A stretch of 44,327 bases of DNA from Desulfobacteraceae bacterium Eth-SRB2 (GTDB lineage: Bacteria > Desulfobacterota > Desulfobacteria > Desulfobacterales > UBA11574): positions 196,307-240,633 of the forward strand of contig RPGQ01000080.1 of assembly GCA_004193595.1 (NCBI GenBank). Direction: 5' to 3'. The notes under the pieces were generated by a model that saw only the letters and a program-made list of their open reading frames with translations, did not search any database and was not told where the DNA came from. Shown here piece by piece: positions 1 through 7,500 of the stretch. Position numbers and translations under genes: made by a program. The stretch's first letter is position 1. Every line of letters starts with the position of its first letter.

Positions 1-49
1 CATTGTGTAGGTCTTTGCTCGACCTCACATAAATCGCTACTTTCTTCAT
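1..49 (-). CDS. Serine recombinase (resolvase/integrase), N-terminal fragment at window edge
   Basis: Only the first 16 residues are inside the window; the gene continues past the left edge. They read MKKVAIYVRSSKDLHN, which fits the first strand of the serine recombinase catalytic domain (general form IYxRxS), where the serine is the DNA-attacking nucleophile. The start has a strong SD (AGGAGG) located inside the last codons of the small gene just upstream, so the two are probably co-translated. Such enzymes excise and integrate mobile elements, and the gene sits at the downstream end of a minus-strand module of plasmid- or ICE-like genes. Family assignment rests on a very short stretch, so subtype (large integrase or small resolvase) is unknown. 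Confidence 0.6.
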   Translation of the reverse strand, partial: MKKVAIYVRSSKDLHN

Positions 50-53
50 TTAT

Positions 54-218
54 TTATTCCTCCTGTTGCTTATTTTCGATGATTGATGCGAACAAATCTA
101 TTATGATTTCTTGAACATGCGCGTCTAAATCTTCAAAATAGCACAAATCTCCTGACTCTGCCTGTTCAGGAGTTAGGCTCTCTAATACCTTTATTTTATA
201 TTGTTTTTTTGTTTCCAT
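54..218 (-). CDS. Small acidic protein upstream of serine recombinase
   Basis: A 54-residue ORF starting METKKQYKIK and ending in QQEE. It is acidic, has no membrane segment and no family I recognise. Its last codons contain the AGGAGG that serves the recombinase start 5 nt downstream, so the pair is likely an operon and this protein could be a recombination directionality factor or regulator; that is inference from position only. Its own SD is weak. Confidence 0.5.
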   Translation of the reverse strand: METKKQYKIKVLESLTPEQAESGDLCYFEDLDAHVQEIIIDLFASIIENKQQEE

Positions 219-355
219 GTGCTCGATACGAACAATCTCACGATTGTCCTACCGAGCGTGTCGATGCTTCCCAAAGTAATTAGGAGTATCTGTAATAATG
301 GGGTAAAAATTAAACCCCGCCAGTTTATAGAGATGGCGCTCTGTGAAATAATTTG

Positions 356-2083
356 TCAAAACATTGGCTTGAATTTCATAACCTTTTCATATTCAGCCAC
401 CATAATTTCACGCAAAATATCTGCGTATTGTTCCGCTACAATAACGCTGTCAAATACTGACAGCCCAAGGATGCCTTTGTCCATTAAACGCATTAAAATG
501 TTATTCATGATTTCACCGTCAATGTTTTGGAGAGTGATACCTATATCCGAAAACAAATACTTGGAAATTGGCTTGTGTGCGTCTCTGAAAGTATTTACAA
601 GTGCCACCAGGGGCTTATCAATCTTCGGTAAAGGAATGCCTCTGGCTTCCAGTTCGTCTCTAATTGCACCGTAAGCAGACTTATCGTTTTCAGCGTTTAT
701 CGCAATCAAGCCCACAGCCTTGTACGTTTCGCGGAGGTCTGGACCGCCACAAACGAGGTATGGGTCTTCTGTGTAGTCAATACCTTCCATATGATAAAGC
801 ATTCGAATATGATATGCTGAATAGTCAATTTCCGTTGTCTTTTCGCCATTGATATAAATATGTTGTCTCATATGCTTCGGTAAATTCTGATGTAATGCTC
901 CGTATGCTCTGCCACCTTTCTTAAACGATTTTCTACTGAACACTCTGTGGAGATACTCGTAATTTAATCTAAATATTATCCTTTCAAATCCGAGACCTTC
1001 CAGAACATGCTCAACAGATAGAAAGTCGTTTCTTTCTTCCTTGCTTTCACATTTCCTAAACTCTGATTTCAGTTGTGGCAAGAACCAATACTCTAAAAAA
1101 CTCCTACCACAAATATGCTGTAAGCCCTTATCCACCATGCGGTTAGAAGAAAAGGTATTAGTCATGGTTGGTTGTATGTTGTTAGTAATATATTTATTAT
1201 TATAGTATTGTAATAGTGGATACTTCTTGTATCTGGTTATGTTGTTATTTAGTATTACTATTTGTATTATTATCTTGCTTTTTAATATATTACTGAACAG
1301 GTAGTGTAATATAAATCTATTATCTACTATGTTTTCACCAATTAGTTTTACATATATTTTATGTTGTTTTAAGTAATTATTATATTTTATTAAATCTTCT
1401 CTCCATTGTTGTATATGTTTTGTCTCTCTATATCCTATCTTGGTTTTATCTTTATTATTATCTTTTAGTATTATTAGTTCCTCTGGACGTGGTTTATTGA
1501 AGAACGTTGGGGTGTAAAGACCAAATGTTGTAAAGTTATGCCATAACTTATATGTTCCCCACATTCTGGTTTCTCTACCAAAATCTTTATCTATGTTGTA
1601 TATGCCTCTTTTCTGATGGATGTATCCGAGGTCTTCAAGAGCATCTATAACTGGAATAAACCTTTTATATGTGAAATATAATTTACCATACCTGGAATTA
1701 CGCACCCATTTATTTTTGTTTCTGGAATAATTTATAGGTGCATCTATCTGTTTTCCAAGCCACAAATTGGTTATTATGGTTTTAAGTGCTTCTTTTGTGC
1801 GTGCCATATTGCTGATTTTTATTGATTTAGAAACTTCACTAAATATTTTGTCTACCAGTGTCTTTAACCTCGGAGAAGCCGAGGCATAAACATCAAGGGG
1901 TATTGCGTGCTCTAACCAGTTTCTTTCCGATATGAAGCGACCTGAATGTTTATCCCAAATCATTACATAGTTGTCGGGCGGTAATAATAAATTGTCAGTT
2001 ATATCAGATTGTTTCATTGTAATGCTGTCCAAAAATATTAAGTGTTTTGCTCCTACTACTGATGTAGCCTTGTGCCACACCAT
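356..2083 (-). CDS. Family-A DNA polymerase palm-like protein of a mobile element
   Basis: 575 residues. The C-terminal third carries three motifs in the order expected for a polymerase-A-type palm. A motif A-like TTEIDYSAYHIRMLYH lies near residue 415. A motif B-like stretch contains RETYKAVGL followed by KSAYGA. A motif C-like GLSVFDSVIVAEQ lies near 545 (compare HDE/HDS in Pol A relatives). The segment VFSRKSFKKGGRAYGALHQN just before motif A is typical of an uncharacterised protein group found on plasmids and islands. The N-terminal half is Lys/Asn/Ile-rich, much more AT-rich and unrecognised. No 3'-5' exonuclease motifs were seen. It may replicate or prime the element; function is inferred. 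The start is uncertain: Met23 (2017) is an alternative, and neither start has a good SD. Confidence 0.65.
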   Translation of the reverse strand: MVWHKATSVVGAKHLIFLDSITMKQSDITDNLLLPPDNYVMIWDKHSGRFISERNWLEHAIPLDVYASASPRLKTLVDKIFSEVSKSIKISNMARTKEALKTIITNLWLGKQIDAPINYSRNKNKWVRNSRYGKLYFTYKRFIPVIDALEDLGYIHQKRGIYNIDKDFGRETRMWGTYKLWHNFTTFGLYTPTFFNKPRPEELIILKDNNKDKTKIGYRETKHIQQWREDLIKYNNYLKQHKIYVKLIGENIVDNRFILHYLFSNILKSKIIIQIVILNNNITRYKKYPLLQYYNNKYITNNIQPTMTNTFSSNRMVDKGLQHICGRSFLEYWFLPQLKSEFRKCESKEERNDFLSVEHVLEGLGFERIIFRLNYEYLHRVFSRKSFKKGGRAYGALHQNLPKHMRQHIYINGEKTTEIDYSAYHIRMLYHMEGIDYTEDPYLVCGGPDLRETYKAVGLIAINAENDKSAYGAIRDELEARGIPLPKIDKPLVALVNTFRDAHKPISKYLFSDIGITLQNIDGEIMNNILMRLMDKGILGLSVFDSVIVAEQYADILREIMVAEYEKVMKFKPMF

Positions 2084-2112
2084 CGCAATGTGATGTGGCT
2101 ATGTCTCATAAT

Positions 2113-2376
2113 CTATTCTCCATCTCCTCTTTCCACATAATATGACACGCCTGGTTCATCCGAAATAAATTCAGTGTAGAGTTCACCGCAGTTTGAACAT
2201 TCATAGCGTGTCCTGCTGTTATAGAATTTTCTATGAGAAAGTTTGCCACAACCAGGAGCAAACATCTCATCAAATTCATATTGTTCAATTCTGCTTTTAC
2301 AATCTAAACATCTACCAGTCTGAAATTCTTCTAATTCTTCTTCGTTTAACCTACATTCATAATCAAGACCATCCAT
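2113..2376 (-). CDS. Small zinc-finger protein (two CxxC pairs)
   Basis: 87 residues starting MDGLDYECRLNEEELEEF. It has CLDC near residue 24 and CSNC near residue 61, consistent with one zinc ribbon, and a very acidic N-terminus. The start was chosen because AAAGGGG lies 6-7 nt upstream; an in-frame TTG 24 nt earlier lacks an SD. It follows the structured leader at 2426-2524 by about 50 nt and precedes the polymerase-like gene, so the leader, this gene and the polymerase are probably one transcript. Role unknown; a DNA- or RNA-binding regulator is plausible. Confidence 0.7.
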   Translation of the reverse strand: MDGLDYECRLNEEELEEFQTGRCLDCKSRIEQYEFDEMFAPGCGKLSHRKFYNSRTRYECSNCGELYTEFISDEPGVSYYVERGDGE

Positions 2377-2425
2377 AACTATTCCCCTTTGTAAATTCAA
2401 TCAGTTCGTTTTTGCCAATAAAAAA

Positions 2426-2524
2426 GGTCTCCTGCCACACGCCAGGCGTATTTATCCTGGGATTTCGAGGCTTGCCCTGTTAAAACCTGGGCTGTTGATG
2501 CCTCTTTTCGTGTGGTAGAAGACC
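2426..2524 (-). ncRNA. Structured leader RNA candidate (three-way junction)
   Basis: On the minus strand a 16-bp outer helix (2509-2524 with 2426-2441, two G-U-type mismatches) encloses two hairpins. The first pairs 2500-2504 with 2467-2471 and, further in, 2489-2492 with 2474-2477. The second pairs 2456-2460 with 2442-2446. The last outer strand is followed directly by a run of six T, so the whole can act as a terminator or attenuator. It lies about 50 nt before the zinc-finger start and behind a sigma-70-like promoter. It has the shape of a cis-regulatory RNA; I do not recognise a named Rfam class. Confidence 0.5.
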
Positions 2525-2569
2525 CTTTGGCTTCCACCGCGCAGTTAAGATAGAACTCTACGCATACCA

Positions 2570-2597
2570 AAGGTAATCATTATTTTGGATTTGTCAA
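2570..2597 (-). promoter_or_regulatory. Sigma-70-like promoter for the structured leader
   Basis: Minus strand TTGACA (2592-2597), 16-nt spacer, TACCTT (2570-2575). The predicted start near 2563 would give a leader of about 185 nt that includes the three-way junction. The -10 box is imperfect. Confidence 0.3.
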
Positions 2598-2747
2598 GGG
2601 GGTAAGTAATAATAAATATAAAAAAGTATCTTGTTAAAGTAGTAAAATATAGTATAATCTCTTGTATGACAAGGGTTTTCATATTACTATCCAATATCTT
2701 TTTAGATGTTATTTATGTTTTTTATATTACTAACATCAAGAAAACAT

Positions 2748-2784
2748 GAAAAACTCCGGGCACGGAAAATGTACCCGAAGTTTA
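2748..2784 (-). terminator. Intrinsic terminator after the 47-residue ORF
   Basis: On the minus strand AACTTCGGGTAC pairs with GTGCCCGGAGTT across a 7-nt loop and is followed by TTTTT. It sits 20 nt after the stop at 2804. Confidence 0.7.
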
Positions 2785-2803
2785 TTTACCTCTGACTAAT
2801 GGC

Positions 2804-2947
2804 TCAATCATCAAACAGGTTGTCGTCATAGTCCTTTTCGAATTCTCGCTCAATCCGAAATCTTTCAATTTCTTCATCAGCGATTGTTTCTGCCATTCCC
2901 AAAGCGAATGCCAGTTCAAAAGGGTCCATGTCAAAAAAGTCGTCCAT
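2804..2947 (-). CDS. Very small acidic protein
   Basis: 47 residues, beginning MDDFFDMDPFELAFALGM and ending in DDNLFDD, with a charged helix-like middle. It has a strong SD (GGAGGTG, 6 nt spacing) and is followed by a clear terminator, so it looks like a real gene. Close spacing (21 nt) after the next upstream small gene suggests an operon. Strongly acidic small proteins on mobile elements can be DNA mimics or partners of antirestriction systems, but nothing in the sequence proves this. Confidence 0.6.
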   Translation of the reverse strand: MDDFFDMDPFELAFALGMAETIADEEIERFRIEREFEKDYDDNLFDD

Positions 2948-2968
2948 TGTATTCACCTCCTTTTCATT

Positions 2969-3160
2969 TCAATATCCGCATTGAGAGCATATAATCTTTA
3001 ATTTTTTGCCGTTGTAGATAGTTATGTCATTTCCAAGTGTATGGTTGAATGTGATGTGATGCCCGCAATCCAACCGAAACTTTGCGCCTGCAAGGGTTTT
3101 AGATAAGATTGCTTTTAATACCTCCACATCCTGATATGCTTTTTTCTGTTCCTTTGTCAT
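2969..3160 (-). CDS. Small zinc-ribbon-like protein
   Basis: 63 residues starting MTKEQKKAYQDVEVLKAILS. Its second half has a Cys-Gly-His-His cluster (FRLDCGHHITF) and a terminal CSQCGY, together a probable zinc site. A good SD (TGGAGG) precedes the ATG by 6 nt. It lies between the ardC pseudogene and the 47-residue acidic protein. Function unknown. Confidence 0.6.
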   Translation of the reverse strand: MTKEQKKAYQDVEVLKAILSKTLAGAKFRLDCGHHITFNHTLGNDITIYNGKKLKIICSQCGY

Positions 3161-3264
3161 AATATGCCTCCAATAAACGTAAAAAGGCCTAACGGTCTGA
3201 ATTTGAATTTCAAACTATGAGGGCTTTAATGTTCTATAAATTTAGGGTTGATGGTTTCTACATA

Positions 3265-4074
3265 TTACGCCACTAATTTCTCAATCGACTGTTTGCCGTT
3301 TCCGTTGCCATTCAAAATAAGGTTCAACACCTGCTCCACTTCATTGAGAACCTTGGTGCAGGCTGATAATGCAGCTAGATTGATTTTATCGGCATAACGG
3401 CTGATATAGCGGAAACTATTACCGAGATGCTTAGCACCGGTCTTTCCGACTAATCGACATAGGCAGTGGCTTGATAATTCCGCAACGATTTCTTGAAGCG
3501 GGTCTTGACCAGGTCTCAGACCGCCTTTCAAGATATGTTATTGCCGTAATGAGATAATTCAAAGTGAATACGCATTTCTGTCGCTCGCAAGTTACTGAAA
3601 ACCAGCTCGCCAGATACTTAAAACCAAAATATCTGTAATTGCCTGGAATAGCCCTCGCGCAGTACTTTGAGCTTTATACCCATCGTCGGTTGGGAACCGT
3701 GGTAGTTCCAATATTTTTAGCATTCCAGCCGTTGCGACCGTTTATCCTCAACTTACGAAACGGCTTTTCGTGCGAAACCCTATCCCAGCACTTGCCCATC
3801 TCTACTCGCTTTATTACCTCTGGTGCAGTAAGGGAACCAGAATGAATAGACACTTGGAACCTCTATTGACATAGCGACTAACTTTGTTCCATTGCCTTAT
3901 ACCTCTGGCATCCATCGTGCCGGATAGAAACATAAGCGTCCTGTTCAGGAGGCTCCAACGTGCCGATGGCACTTCCGGGAACGGGAACATTGAATATGCT
4001 ATTGCCTCAGGAATATCACCAGTCTCGAACCTTTCTAAAACGCTCTTTAATACGGATTTAACTTTTTCATTCAT
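3265..4074 (-). pseudogene. ardC-type antirestriction protein, multiply frameshifted
   Basis: The first 86 codons are intact and match the ArdC N-terminal domain (FETGDIPEAIAYSMFPFP, then WSLLNRTLMFLSGT, then QWNKVSRYVNRG). After a stop at 3814, the rest is readable only by switching frames: ELPRFPTDD, then WVGIKLKVL, then GNYRYFGF, then RIHFELSHYGN, where the metallopeptidase HExxH should be. The final 88 codons return to one frame (LRPGQDPLQEIVAELSSH onward to NLILNGNGNGK). The gap length equals that of an intact gene, so this is decay by small indels rather than insertion. ArdC binds DNA and protects incoming elements from restriction. The start has AGGAGGTG as SD. Confidence 0.75.
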
Positions 4075-4175
4075 CTCTACACCTCCTAATTTGATTGTTT
4101 AGAAACGATGGATTTGTAGCGGGCCGGAAATATGGAGTTTGTTGTGTGGAATGATATTGAATGGCTATGGGATTG

Positions 4176-4697
4176 CTAAACCGCAAAGAATTCTTTGATT
4201 TTGGGTCTAATCCCGCGCTTTACTCTGCGATAGTGCTCCCTTGTTATTCCGAGTTCGAAAATAATATCTCTATCAACCAGACCTTTTATTTTGTATTTGA
4301 CGATTTCCCTTCCGTTGTAGTCCAGGGATTGAAGGGACCTCTCCGTATCAATCTTGGCTATAACCTGCTCATCCAATGGCAGGTATTTATCCCGCATACA
4401 CTCTGCTATTACCTCGTCTTCGGCATCACCATCGTTGAGCAAGCACACCCTGGCTTTCCCTCGGCTTTCTGGTTGGGTATCGATGGACCTTCCTTGTTTC
4501 CATACATCTCTGATCCGCCACTGTATACGGTTCATAATAAAACCATCTGTTGCTTCTGGGTCTTTAATTAAGCCCCGCCACATCGCCATACACGCTTCCT
4601 GGCGCAAATCTTCATCCGTCCTGGTCTGCTTATAGATAAATCCTCTCAGGCCTTTAATCCTACTTTCATAAGATTTCTGTAATTCTCTGATATTCAT
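4176..4697 (-). CDS. Sigma-70-family-like transcription factor of the element
   Basis: 173 residues. Residues 28-75 (DEDLRQEACMAMWRGL, then FIMNRIQWRIRDVWKQ) resemble sigma region 2, which binds core RNA polymerase and the -10 element. Residues 128-170 (YNGREIVKYKIKGLVDRDII, then LGITREHYRRVKRGI) form a region-4 type helix-turn-helix. Length fits ECF-like or phage/ICE sigma factors, though no signature assigns a named group. It lies 79 nt upstream of the ardC remnant and is preceded by the hairpin at 4722-4769. It may drive transfer or excision genes; this is inference. Confidence 0.7.
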   Translation of the reverse strand: MNIRELQKSYESRIKGLRGFIYKQTRTDEDLRQEACMAMWRGLIKDPEATDGFIMNRIQWRIRDVWKQGRSIDTQPESRGKARVCLLNDGDAEDEVIAECMRDKYLPLDEQVIAKIDTERSLQSLDYNGREIVKYKIKGLVDRDIIFELGITREHYRRVKRGIRPKIKEFFAV

Positions 4698-4721
4698 TGT
4701 TTATGCTCCTTTCCCCAAAAC

Positions 4722-4769
4722 GCAAAAAGGACGATCAATCTCCATGACAGAGACTAACCGCCCTTTTGC
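4722..4769 (-). ncRNA. Hairpin leader upstream of sigma-like gene (copy A of a pair)
   Basis: On the minus strand an outer stem (GCAAAAGGGCG with CGTCCTTTTTGC, one A-C mismatch) encloses an inner hairpin TCTC-loop-GAGA. It starts 25 nt upstream of the sigma-like start. The element at 5889-5938 has the same architecture, the same inner TCTC/GAGA pairing and almost the same loop (TGTCATG against TGTAATG). The T-run at the 3' side could also make it an attenuator. Position before radC-like and DNA-acting genes recalls the described radC RNA motif; identity not verified. Confidence 0.5.
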
Positions 4770-4804
4770 TTGGGTTAAATTGACAGCTCGATTTTATTAG
4801 ATGC

Positions 4805-4999
4805 TTATCTTTTCGAGACTTGTTTTAGAAAAAAATCAATTTCCGAGGGTAAATTTTCGTCCTGGAATTTGTTTAAACATTCTGAAAAATAGGTGCTCTT
4901 ATCCTCTGGAATAAATATTTCTGTTGATGTAGAGGAAGGGTACAGACAAATAAAAAGAAAAAGCATTACATGACTGAATGTGAATTTTAGATTTTTCAT
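4805..4999 (-). CDS. Small secreted protein
   Basis: 64 residues with an N-terminal signal peptide: basic start (MKNLKF), hydrophobic core HVMLFLFICLY, then a Ser/Thr-rich region where cleavage is likely. The mature part is about 40 residues, acidic and without recognised motif; it has one cysteine. AAGGAGG precedes the ATG. It lies between the sigma-like gene and a cysteine-rich protein, all on the same strand. Confidence 0.5.
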   Translation of the reverse strand: MKNLKFTFSHVMLFLFICLYPSSTSTEIFIPEDKSTYFSECLNKFQDENLPSEIDFFLKQVSKR

Positions 5000-5040
5000 T
5001 TAATTCCTCCTTATTAATAAAATATTATGCCAGTAAACCT

Positions 5041-5298
5041 TCATTTTTCATCGTGAATTCGGGCTTGGAAATTGAACTGACATTCTGAACATTTCGATCT
5101 ATCCCGGCATGCCTGGCAAACTTTTTGGCTGTCCAGGATTTCTGGCAAGTATTCGAAAACCTTTTCCATGGCTTTCGTCATGGGCATCTCAAGAGCCCAT
5201 GCTAATCTTCTCAAGGTGCAAGAATGCTTTAATGAGAGTTCCGGTGTATGCCGTAGGTGCATAACACCGAAATAAAAACCACTTGCCAAAAATGGCAA
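5041..5298 (-). CDS. Cysteine-rich small protein of the mobile element
   Basis: 85 residues from a TTG start with GGGAG upstream; an internal ATG at 5262 is the alternative. The C-terminal half contains CQACRDRSKCSEC, four cysteines spaced for zinc or Fe-S binding, after a helical stretch LRRLAWALEMPMTKAMEKVF. This arrangement occurs in unnamed plasmid and ICE proteins. The first 16 nt form a palindrome (TTGCCA-AAAA-TGGCAA) that could control its translation. Downstream of radC by 35 nt on the same strand. Confidence 0.55.
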   Translation of the reverse strand: MPFLASGFYFGVMHLRHTPELSLKHSCTLRRLAWALEMPMTKAMEKVFEYLPEILDSQKVCQACRDRSKCSECQFNFQARIHDEK

Positions 5299-5333
5299 AT
5301 GGTCTCCCGTTAAATATATGAAAATTGTTTGAT

Positions 5334-5855
5334 TCAGCTTATCGCATCGTAATATTTCTTTATGAATCCATTATCAGCGAAACTGAAATACCGGTCATCA
5401 TCCATTGAAATAATAAGATGCTCATGGACCTGAATGCCGATTATATTGACTGCCTGAACAATCTTTTCTGTAATCGCCAAGTCTTCCGGTGATGGGGAAA
5501 CATCCCCACTTGGATGGTTATGTGTAAGAACCATTGCGGCAGCATTTGCCAGGATTGCTGGTTTAAGCACTTCACGGGGATGGACCGATGCCGACGACAG
5601 GCCACCGATGGAAACGATGTTCAGGCCAATAATTTCGTTCTTGGCATTCAACAGGATTACGCAGAACTGCTCCCTGTCGGGCTGGCCCTGGGTCTTTATC
5701 AGTCTTTGGATGAGGGACTGGGCCTCTTGTGAATTGTTCATCCGCCGCTGGCCAAACGAGATGCTTTTATCTTTAATCAGGGAGACGCGATAGATGGAAA
5801 CAAACTTACCGGCTGATTGGTCGTGCGGGACACTGAACAGGTTTATCTGTTTCAT
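5334..5855 (-). CDS. Short RadC-family protein (JAB/MPN domain only)
   Basis: 173 residues from the ATG that follows AAAGGAGG; a longer reading frame to 5906 would run into the hairpin and has no SD. The JAMM metalloprotease-like motif THNHPSGDVSPSPED is intact (His-x-His, then Ser and Asp ligands). The N-terminal helix-hairpin-helix domain of full-length RadC is missing, as is typical of copies on plasmids and islands. RadC proteins were once called DNA repair factors, but their role is not established; they co-occur with antirestriction and mobile genes. A second, full-length RadC is at 32817-33539. Confidence 0.85.
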   Translation of the reverse strand: MKQINLFSVPHDQSAGKFVSIYRVSLIKDKSISFGQRRMNNSQEAQSLIQRLIKTQGQPDREQFCVILLNAKNEIIGLNIVSIGGLSSASVHPREVLKPAILANAAAMVLTHNHPSGDVSPSPEDLAITEKIVQAVNIIGIQVHEHLIISMDDDRYFSFADNGFIKKYYDAIS

Positions 5856-5888
5856 GGCTGGCCTCCTTTTGGTTGGATAGGTCAAAAC

Positions 5889-5938
5889 GCAAAAAGGGCA
5901 GGACAATCTCCATTACAGAGACCATCCTGCCCTTTTGC
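5889..5938 (-). ncRNA. Hairpin leader upstream of radC (copy B of a pair)
   Basis: Minus strand: GCAAAAGGGCAGGA pairs with TCCTGCCCTTTTTGC, a near-perfect 14-bp stem, around an inner TCTC-TGTAATG-GAGA hairpin. It ends 33 nt before the radC start. Compared with copy A the outer stem has changed by paired substitutions while the inner hairpin is conserved, which favours a selected structure. A match to the radC RNA motif (Rfam) is possible but not checked. Confidence 0.55.
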
Positions 5939-5942
5939 TTGG

Positions 5943-6865
5943 TTTAATGGTTTGTAATGACGCTACGTGGTTCTGGAACTGCTATGCTGGTCTGACACCT
6001 CCTTTCGCAGTGGTAAGGGGAAGCCCCCCCGCGCCCTATAAAAATATATCAACCGGAATACCGCCTGTTCAATATACCTGGGTGGTATTCACTATAAATC
6101 CGGCAATTTTAATATCGACACACACGATAAGGGGACCCGTCTACAAAATATGCCGATACTAATAAAACATACGACCATCATAGTCTTTGGAAACGATTAA
6201 GTCGCTTTATAGATGATGAACTCTCTGGGGCATACTTCGGTATAAGGCAAGGCAAGAACTCTTAAATACGGCGCTCCTGAGCGGCCTAGGAGAGTATATT
6301 CAGATTGTAAAGGAAGTAGTTTGAGAAATAATTAGGCGATTGTATGGCGTATCAGAAATTTCTTTTCCAAATCTAATGATTTCTGTAAGCCCATGTCCAA
6401 TAAGGGTTTAGGAGAAAACATCTTAGTAATGGTAATAGGGTTCGGATTACTTGGTGGATTGTTTGTTGTGGATAATTTTATTGTGGTTTGGTATTTGGAT
6501 AGAAAGTATAAAATAGTAATAGTGTTTTTTAAAGCACTCTCTCTCCATCGTTGAAAATTTCCGTCAACGGGACTCTAGTATTATCATACCTAACAACCTT
6601 GACCACTTGAACAACACTGTCCAAACGAATGGACAGTGTTTATTCAAAGTGAAGATCCAGTTCGCATTTGACCCAGGTCATATAGGAGAATGGGATATAA
6701 CAATCTGTTACTATAAATATATGCTGGCTACTAAGACATTTCCTTTAAAAGCACTTGGGTTATTCGCGCAGTAATGATGCTGGGTATGGATTATGCTGGA
6801 TGAGTGATATGACAGATAAGTGGTTTACCTGGGAAAGTATCTCACGGATAATAGTTCTGCCGTGA
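5943..6865. other. Non-coding stretch, no gene recognised
   Basis: No ORF with plausible codon pattern or SD. It contains a GC-rich run (AAGGGGAAGCCCCCCC near 6016) and a perfect 11-bp inverted repeat at 6613-6640. An orphan SD (AGGAGG, minus strand near 6000) has no start codon at a usable distance. The right end of the mobile element may lie here, but no attachment site could be identified. Confidence 0.4.
6613..6640. terminator. Perfect inverted repeat, possible bidirectional terminator
   Basis: AACACTGTCCA and TGGACAGTGTT form a perfect 11-bp stem around 6 nt. The T-tract after it is weak (TTTATTC), so it could also be a protein-binding palindrome. Confidence 0.35.
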
Positions 6866-7081
6866 TTCTGTGTCAAAGACATTATCAAACTTTACGCCCC
6901 CTACAAAAATTTTCGTATGTACGGAAACTTTACCTTGTATCTCATGAGATACACCTTCAGGATGGTCAACCTGTTTTTTGGCCAGCGCTGGCCAAACGTA
7001 TGGACGGTCTTTGACCTGGCTAATTTTTCAAGGTTTGATGACCCAACCTTGATTTGGTGGGGTTTATTTTTTATACACTAG
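6866..7081 (+). repeat. Coding-like repeat, copy A (with 18-bp palindrome)
   Basis: An open frame without start codon encodes 71 residues, including MYGNFTLYLMRYTFRMVN and ending WWGLFFIH. A diverged copy at 9656-9892 has MYGNHILYLMRYNFRQVN. Both copies contain the perfect palindrome TGTATCTCATGAGATACA (6936-6953 here). Differences include a synonymous Tyr change, so the pair may descend from a coding sequence. Protein family not recognised. Confidence 0.45.
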
Positions 7082-7118
7082 GGATAAATTTGACATCAGG
7101 ACTAATGCCTGATAATGT
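7030..7118 (+). repeat. Diverged spacer repeat ending in a promoter-like motif, copy 1
   Basis: TTCAAGGTTTG followed by AACCTTGATTT, then TTGACATCAGGACTAATG. The same order occurs at 11268-11434. The second part has TTGACA (7090-7095), 17 nt, then TAATGT, so it could be a promoter for the genes from 7501, although that leaves a leader of nearly 400 nt. Confidence 0.35.
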
Positions 7119-7500
7119 TGCGATCACTTAATTATATCTTAACATGTTGATATCATATATATTTTTTGCAATAGCAGAGTGTCTTGAAGAAAATATATTT
7201 TTTCTTGGTATCGAAAGATTCCATCCTTCCATAAGATTTTTACTTTCTGGTTTGTATCATCTTGATTCTATTAGGCTTTTTTGGGCGATCTTAACCTATT
7301 GATTTCTTTATGTTTAATTCCTCTTTTCTTTTTATAAGATTTATCAGATAATATTAGAAAATAAAAGATGCGAGGGAGCCGTTATCCGTTAGCAATAAAA
7401 TAAAAACGACTGAGCAACCACATTATGTAATTTATGAGCGAGTAGATACTTTTTTAAATGCAAACCATGAATTTAACTTTTCTAAAAAGGACATGCATTC

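Noticed and set aside
300..318. GGGGT/ACCCC hairpin as terminator of the polymerase-like gene
   Set aside because: Short stem and no T-run on the minus strand.
3540..3813. Possible group I or II intron between the two ardC parts
   Set aside because: The gap has the length of the missing coding part, and ArdC-like words reappear in shifted frames, so decay explains it.
5970..6010. Leader peptide after the orphan AGGAGG on the minus strand
   Set aside because: The only start codon (GTG) is too close to the SD and the frame closes after 11 codons.
6820..7014. Plus-strand ORF of 64 codons
   Set aside because: The better protein-like reading is another frame (6866-7081) shared with the copy at 9656; no SD.
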